A stretch of 18,267 bases of DNA from Bacteroidales bacterium (GTDB lineage: Bacteria > Bacteroidota > Bacteroidia > Bacteroidales > P3), in NCBI GenBank assembly GCA_017618625.1, contig JAFZTV010000067.1:1-18267 (forward strand). The letters are read 5' to 3'. The notes under the pieces are model-generated. The model ran no database searches. It was not told the DNA's origin and worked only from the letters and a program-made list of their open reading frames with translations. Within the stretch, counting starts at the first letter, position 1. The number at the start of each line of letters is the position of its first letter. The position numbers were made by a program, and so were the translations under genes. Below are positions 13,624 through 18,267 of this stretch, piece by piece.

Positions 13624-16600
13624 ATGATTCGCAAGGTATTTTTGACATTTCTTTTGGCGTTGCCTCTGTTCAGTGCGGTGGCGCAGACCGATTTTGCCAA
13701 AGGGTGGAAAGAGGTGGACAAGCTCTACACAAACGAGGATTATAACAAAGCCTACAGCAAAGCCTCCAAGCTTTTCAACGAGGCAAAACGGCTCGGCGAC
13801 TCCAGAAACACTCTCACGGGTGCGTTCCATTTGGCGCGCATCTCGGCTGAATACCAGGAGAATGCAGAAGATTCGGCATTGACGAGATATTTCGCCATAA
13901 TGGATAAGCTCGACGCGGTGGACAAAGCTGTGTGTCATGCTTTTGTTGCGAAGTTCTACAGCGAGTATAGCCACAACAACCGCTGGGTGATAAACCGCAA
14001 CAAAGAGACCGACGAATCGGAGTTGGATTACAAACTGTGGCCGCAGGGACGATTTGATCGAGAGATAAAGAAACATCTGACGGAGGCGCTGAAGGACGAG
14101 GTGTCGCTGCAGAAGACCGACATCAAGGAGGTGGAGTCGTTCTGCGATAAGTCGTATAGCGGACTTCTGACCACACCAACACTCTACGACCTTATGGTAA
14201 ACATAGCCATAGAGAGCACGTCTGACTATGCCGAGAAGATGCGTCTGCTGCAGAAACTGATTGAATTCCACATAGGCGACAGCGACTGCCTGCGTATATG
14301 GCTTGATATTCGCAAGTATGAACTGCTGGAGCGCACTCCCAATGCGGTAAAGCCGACGGTGGCTGACTATGAGCGGCTTGTGGAGAAATACAAAGGCACC
14401 GAATGCGATATGGTGACGATGTTCCACTACAATGCGGCGCAGATGCTCAACAAGGAAGGCAAGTATGTGGAGGCTAAGGCTATATGCAACAAGGCCATAG
14501 CCCTGTTCCCAAAAAGCAAAGGGGCGGAAAATTGTGCTAACTTGATAAAGACGATTGAGCATCCCGAATGTACGTTGCAGATGGTTCGCAACGAGATGGC
14601 CGACCATGCGATGCTGGCCGTCGCCGAGAGCCGCAACGCCGACATGCTCTATTTCCGCATCATAAAGACTTTTGACTACAGCAAAATTTATGAACGGGAA
14701 AAAGTAGTGGAGGCAATGGCAAAACAAGCGGTGGTGGAGCAATGGTCGATGCCGATGATGCACCGCAACGACCACAAGAAGCAGAAGAACTACGTCTATA
14801 TGCCGCCTATGCCTACGGGCGAGTACTACCTGCTGGTTTCCACATCGAAAGATTTTAAGACCAACGGGCTCTCATTTGGCGCATTTGTCTGTTGCGACGC
14901 ACAAATCGTAACAGCCCTTTCGAGCAATGCGCTGCGCGGCTATGTGGTGCTTCGCGGAAGTGGCGAGCCGATAAAAGGACAGAAGATGCGGTTGGAACGT
15001 TACGACTACAGCAAAGGGAAATATGTGGCGACGGGGGCAACCGCTGTGACCGACAAGAACGGCTACTACGAGTTTGACAACAAAGCTTGTAAAGGACAAT
15101 ACAACGTCAGTGTGTCAACAGATTATAAGGGTGTTACAATAAGATATGGTGCAAGCGACCATTCGGAACCGACACATAACAGCGGGGTGGAACTATACTG
15201 TCAGCTGGATCGTCCTGTCTATAAGCTGGGCGAGACGGTGAGTTTCGCATACGTGGTCTATTCCGGCGACGGCCACACAACCGAGAAAGTCTGTCCCGGA
15301 ATGAGGCTGGATGTTTCTCTGCATGACGTCAATGGCAAGACGATTGATTCCGCACGGTTTACCACCGACGAGTTTGGCATGTGTCACGGCGAGTTCAAAA
15401 TACCCTCCGACGCACTTCCCGGCAGGTTCTATCTGTTTTCCAAACATGGCAAGCGCGGGATGGAATACACGTATTTGAAAGTTGAGGAATACAAGCAACC
15501 CAAGTTCATGGTGAAGATGTATGGCGACAACGAGCGGCACGAATTCGGCAAAGAACTGACGGTCAACGGCCTTGCGGCATCCTACTCGCAAGTGCCCATC
15601 GACGGTGCGAAGGTGAGTTACACCGTTGTGCGCCGCGAGATGTACCGCCCCTGGCGTTGGTGGTATATGCCTGTGAGCAAGGAAACGACCGTAGCTGGAG
15701 GGGAAACCATTACTGACGGCGAGGGCAAGTTTGAGATTCGTTTCACGCCGATGCCCGACTCTTCGGTTGAACTTGCCAACAAACCCTGCTTTGTGTATCA
15801 GGTGAACGCCGATGTGACCGACCTTAACGGCGAAACACATTCGCAGACACATACTCTGCGTGTCGGCTACGAGAACAGCCATATCACGCTTCCGCAAGGC
15901 GGCGAAGTGGAGAAGTTCGACACGCTGAGCGTCGATTACAGCAACCTGGACGGCGACCCCATCGAAGGCGCTGTGACGGTAGTGGTAGAGCGGCTTGTGC
16001 AGCCCTCGCAACCACGGCTGGCTCACGAGTTTCTCGACAATGACATCCACCACAGCCTCTCACATGAAGAGTTTGACAAGCGATTCGGGTTGCTGGCATA
16101 CGATAAAAACGATGTGGAACCCGACCAGTGGGCAACGGAGCGTAAGGTGATGATAAAGTCGATCACGATGACAAAAAAAGGTGGGGCGGTGCTTCCACTC
16201 GGAGCTTTGGATGCCGGCGTCTATCGTGTGACGGCTACCGCCACCAACACCGACGGTAGCAAGGTGGAAACCAAGAACACATACACCTATATGCCTTGCG
16301 ACGCCGATAAGGTGCAGACACAGTCGCTCGTGTGGGTTTCCGACTGCGGCAAGAATTCGATGGAAGTGGGCGACACCTACCGTCTGAGAGTGGGTTCGCG
16401 ATACAAAGGGGTGAAGCTGCTCTATATCCTCTCGAAAGAAGGAGAGCCGATAGACAAACGCGTCATCGAACTTGACAACAACGTAAAAACCATAGAGATA
16501 CCGATAGTGGAGAGTTATAAGGGCGGGGTGCGCATCGACCTGTTTGCCGTGAAGGAAAACCAAGAGTGGAAACGAGGTAAGACGATTGATGTGCCATATT

Positions 16601-18267
16601 CCGACAAGCGACTCGATGTGACGATAGAGACCTTCCGCGACAAGTTGCAGCCAGGCGAGAAAGAAACCTGGACAATAAAAGTTAGCAGTCAGCAGTCAAC
16701 AGTTAGCAGTCAGTCACTAACGCAATCACACAATCACACAATAACGCAATCCAACCTCATGCTGACCATGTACGACGCGGCGCTCGACACTTACGGAAGT
16801 CTGAGCGCCTATCTCTGGCCGTGGGTCAGCAGTTATAATCCGATGATGCTATGTGCCAACCACGAGCATTTCTCGCTGCGCGATTACCAAACAAGGCCGC
16901 AAACCACATACGTGGGTCCAATCAACCTGAGTGCATGGCGCCTGCTGGACGGTGTGTTCAGCCGCAGCCGCTCGATGTTTTCAAAGAATTATATGCGGAG
17001 CCGTGCTCAAAATGCGCGTGGTGAGGATGGTATGGTCGAAGAGGTCGCGATGGTTACCGAATTAATTGAGGTAGGAGAAGTTGAATCGGGACAGATGATT
17101 AGAAGCGAAATGGAGTCTGATGTTTTAGCAATCGCCGACGAAGGTGGGCAGGAAAAGGAAGGCAACGAGCCTCAGCTTCGCTCCAACCTCAACACTCTGG
17201 CCTTCTTCAAACCCACCTTGCGCACCGCTGACGACGGCACCGTCGAGTGCTCCTTCACCGTGCCCGACTTGCTCACCGAGTGGAGCATACGCGGTGTGGC
17301 ACATACCAAGGATATGAAGACCGGCTCGCTCTCCAAGTCGCTCATCACCCAGAAAGAGCTCATGGTCCAACCCAACGCACCCCGCTTCCTCCGTCAGGGC
17401 GACACCGTCGATTTCCTCGCAAAGGTAGTGAATATGACCGACAAAGAGCAAACTGTCACCGTCACCTTCGACCTCACCGACCCATCACTAACGCAATCAC
17501 ACACTAACGCAATAACGCAATCAAAATCAATCACCCTCCCCGCCCGTCGCAGCGAGCAGGTGTCGTTCCGTATCGCCGTGCCTAAAGAGCTCTATGTCGC
17601 CAACTACCGCATCATCGCCAAGAACGATCACTTCAGCGACGGCGAGCAGGACTGCCTCCCCGTGCTCACCGACCGTCAGATGGTTACCGTAAGCCAAGCC
17701 ATGTATATCAACGGGGTGGGGGAGAAGAGCTACCCATTGCCGACAGCCGTTACCCGGCAGTCCGCCACACGCGAGCCCCACCTCCTCAAAGTCGAGTTCA
17801 CCTCCAACCCGATTTGGTACGCCATTCAGGCGCTGCCTTACGTCGAGGAACACAAAAACCCCTCTAACATCTTCCTCGCCAACCGTCTCTACACCAACTC
17901 TATCGCCTTCGACATCGTCAGCTCCAACCCCAACATCGAGAGCGTCTTCCGTCAGTGGGAGAAAGACACCCTCAACCCCCTCATGTCGCAATTGGAGAAA
18001 AACGAGGATGTGAAGCAGACCATCCTCGACGAAACCCCGTGGCTGCGCGACGGCACCGCCGAGAGCCAGCGTATGCACCGCATAGCAGCCTATTTTGACA
18101 AGTCGCGCCTCTCGTCAGAACTGAAATCCACGCAAAAGAAACTCTTCGAACAGCAGCGCGGCGACGGCGGCTGGAGCTGGATTCCAGGCTGGAACACCTC
18201 AAGCCTGTACACCACACAATACATACTCGAAACTCTCGGAAAACTCGCCCTCAGCAGCCAGCAGAAC
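13624..18267 (+). CDS. Alpha-2-macroglobulin family protein, N-terminal 1548 residues (runs off window)
   Basis: A very large secreted protein (Sec signal MIRKVFLTFLLALPLFSAVA, cleavage before QTDF). The frame is open for exactly 1548 codons to the window end. Regions: a helical TPR-like N-terminus (about 22-380); a carboxypeptidase-regulatory-like domain (about 440-505); MG2 with LDRPVYKLGETVSF (528-541); further macroglobulin domains with VEEYKQPKFMVKMYG; the A2M domain with FFKPTLRTADDGTVECSF (about 1195-1212) and LLTEWSIRGVAHT; and the start of the TED helical domain with LEFTSNP-like VEFTSNPIWYAIQALPY (about 1390-1406). Where thioester members have YECAEQ, this protein has HKNPSNIF (Ser1414 in place of Cys), so the thioester is absent. 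Family members trap proteases or protect the envelope; the precise role is unknown. Two repeat-derived inserts lie at residues 1020-1042 (site E) and about 1288-1299 (site F). Confidence 0.93.
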   Translation, partial: MIRKVFLTFLLALPLFSAVAQTDFAKGWKEVDKLYTNEDYNKAYSKASKLFNEAKRLGDSRNTLTGAFHLARISAEYQENAEDSALTRYFAIMDKLDAVDKAVCHAFVAKFYSEYSHNNRWVINRNKETDESELDYKLWPQGRFDREIKKHLTEALKDEVSLQKTDIKEVESFCDKSYSGLLTTPTLYDLMVNIAIESTSDYAEKMRLLQKLIEFHIGDSDCLRIWLDIRKYELLERTPNAVKPTVADYERLVEKYKGTECDMVTMFHYNAAQMLNKEGKYVEAKAICNKAIALFPKSKGAENCANLIKTIEHPECTLQMVRNEMADHAMLAVAESRNADMLYFRIIKTFDYSKIYEREKVVEAMAKQAVVEQWSMPMMHRNDHKKQKNYVYMPPMPTGEYYLLVSTSKDFKTNGLSFGAFVCCDAQIVTALSSNALRGYVVLRGSGEPIKGQKMRLERYDYSKGKYVATGATAVTDKNGYYEFDNKACKGQYNVSVSTDYKGVTIRYGASDHSEPTHNSGVELYCQLDRPVYKLGETVSFAYVVYSGDGHTTEKVCPGMRLDVSLHDVNGKTIDSARFTTDEFGMCHGEFKIPSDALPGRFYLFSKHGKRGMEYTYLKVEEYKQPKFMVKMYGDNERHEFGKELTVNGLAASYSQVPIDGAKVSYTVVRREMYRPWRWWYMPVSKETTVAGGETITDGEGKFEIRFTPMPDSSVELANKPCFVYQVNADVTDLNGETHSQTHTLRVGYENSHITLPQGGEVEKFDTLSVDYSNLDGDPIEGAVTVVVERLVQPSQPRLAHEFLDNDIHHSLSHEEFDKRFGLLAYDKNDVEPDQWATERKVMIKSITMTKKGGAVLPLGALDAGVYRVTATATNTDGSKVETKNTYTYMPCDADKVQTQSLVWVSDCGKNSMEVGDTYRLRVGSRYKGVKLLYILSKEGEPIDKRVIELDNNVKTIEIPIVESYKGGVRIDLFAVKENQEWKRGKTIDVPYSDKRLDVTIETFRDKLQPGEKETWTIKVSSQQSTVSSQSLTQSHNHTITQSNLMLTMYDAALDTYGSLSAYLWPWVSSYNPMMLCANHEHFSLRDYQTRPQTTYVGPINLSAWRLLDGVFSRSRSMFSKNYMRSRAQNARGEDGMVEEVAMVTELIEVGEVESGQMIRSEMESDVLAIADEGGQEKEGNEPQLRSNLNTLAFFKPTLRTADDGTVECSFTVPDLLTEWSIRGVAHTKDMKTGSLSKSLITQKELMVQPNAPRFLRQGDTVDFLAKVVNMTDKEQTVTVTFDLTDPSLTQSHTNAITQSKSITLPARRSEQVSFRIAVPKELYVANYRIIAKNDHFSDGEQDCLPVLTDRQMVTVSQAMYINGVGEKSYPLPTAVTRQSATREPHLLKVEFTSNPIWYAIQALPYVEEHKNPSNIFLANRLYTNSIAFDIVSSNPNIESVFRQWEKDTLNPLMSQLEKNEDVKQTILDETPWLRDGTAESQRMHRIAAYFDKSRLSSELKSTQKKLFEQQRGDGGWSWIPGWNTSSLYTTQYILETLGKLALSSQQN
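16681..16749 (+). repeat. Repeat site E: composite element inside the alpha-2-macroglobulin reading frame
   Basis: Five heptamers at 16681-16715 (GTTAGCA and GTCAGCA types), then AC, then four octamers at 16718-16749 (TAACGCAA, TCACACAA twice, TAACGCAA). The total is 69 bp, exactly 23 codons (residues 1020-1042). It is translated as a Ser/Gln/Thr/His-rich peptide beginning VSSQQSTVSSQS and continuing LTQSHNHTITQ. The insert sits between a predicted strand ending WTIK and the strand LMLTMYDAALD, that is, in a loop. The other two plus frames of the element contain TAG or TAA stops, so only the frame in use is open. Confidence 0.9.
17489..17520 (+). repeat. Repeat site F: octamer half of the element inside the alpha-2-macroglobulin reading frame
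   Basis: Four octamers, TAACGCAA, TCACACAC, TAACGCAA and TAACGCAA, preceded by CAC as at sites D and E, but without recognisable heptamers. They are translated in the same phase as at site E, giving SLTQSHTNAITQSK compared with SLTQSHNHTITQSN there. They interrupt a predicted loop between VTVTFDLTDP and SITLPARRSEQVSF. Confidence 0.87.

Noticed and set aside
13567..16563. Several long minus-strand open frames opposite the alpha-2-macroglobulin gene (for example 13567-14775 and 15193-16053)
   Set aside because: They are antisense to a continuous 1548-codon frame with signal peptide and family motifs, and they show no recognisable domain.

Overview
The window looks like a chromosomal segment of a Bacteroidales-type bacterium (phylum Bacteroidota). 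The evidence is a cluster of FKBP-type prolyl isomerase lipoproteins, a short Obg without a C-terminal extension, a giant alpha-2-macroglobulin with a TPR-like N-terminus, several lipoprotein signals ending in a lipobox cysteine, and A/T-rich leaders mostly without a Shine-Dalgarno sequence. I cannot resolve the genus.

Positions 1-7926 hold nine minus-strand genes in one direction. In transcription order they are nrnA (DHH-family nanoRNase/pAp phosphatase), three FKBP lipoproteins, adk, obg, a PAP2 phosphatase, a secreted protein of unknown function, and the first 354 codons of dxs. ATGA overlaps couple nrnA to the third FKBP gene and obg to the PAP2 gene. Most other gaps are 12-40 nt. The two larger gaps (117 and 121 nt) carry short repeats. 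A divergent A/T-rich intergenic region (7927-8176) then separates this group from a plus-strand pair: a small lipoprotein and an outer-membrane-barrel-like protein, also coupled by ATGA. A strong hairpin at 9321-9359 lies between this pair and a convergent minus-strand lipoprotein gene. The rest is plus strand: prmA, topB and the first 1548 codons of an alpha-2-macroglobulin-family gene that runs off the window.

The most unusual content is a family of composite short repeats at six sites. In the fullest copies (B, D, E), read in one direction, about five 7-nt units of the form GT-N4-purine are followed by four 8-nt units, giving roughly 67-71 bp. Sites A, B, C and D are intergenic; at A, B and C the repeat begins at or overlaps the stop codon of the upstream gene. 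Sites E and F lie inside the alpha-2-macroglobulin gene. There they are translated in the one frame free of stops and insert related Ser/Thr/Gln-rich peptides into predicted loops. I do not recognise this element. It behaves like a mobile or self-propagating short repeat tolerated in coding sequence, formally similar to the Rickettsia palindromic elements but not palindromic.

The other genes are mostly housekeeping: isoprenoid precursor synthesis (dxs), nucleotide balance (adk, nrnA), ribosome assembly and modification (obg, prmA), and DNA topology (topB). The envelope group comprises the FKBPs, PAP2, the lipoproteins and the alpha-2-macroglobulin.
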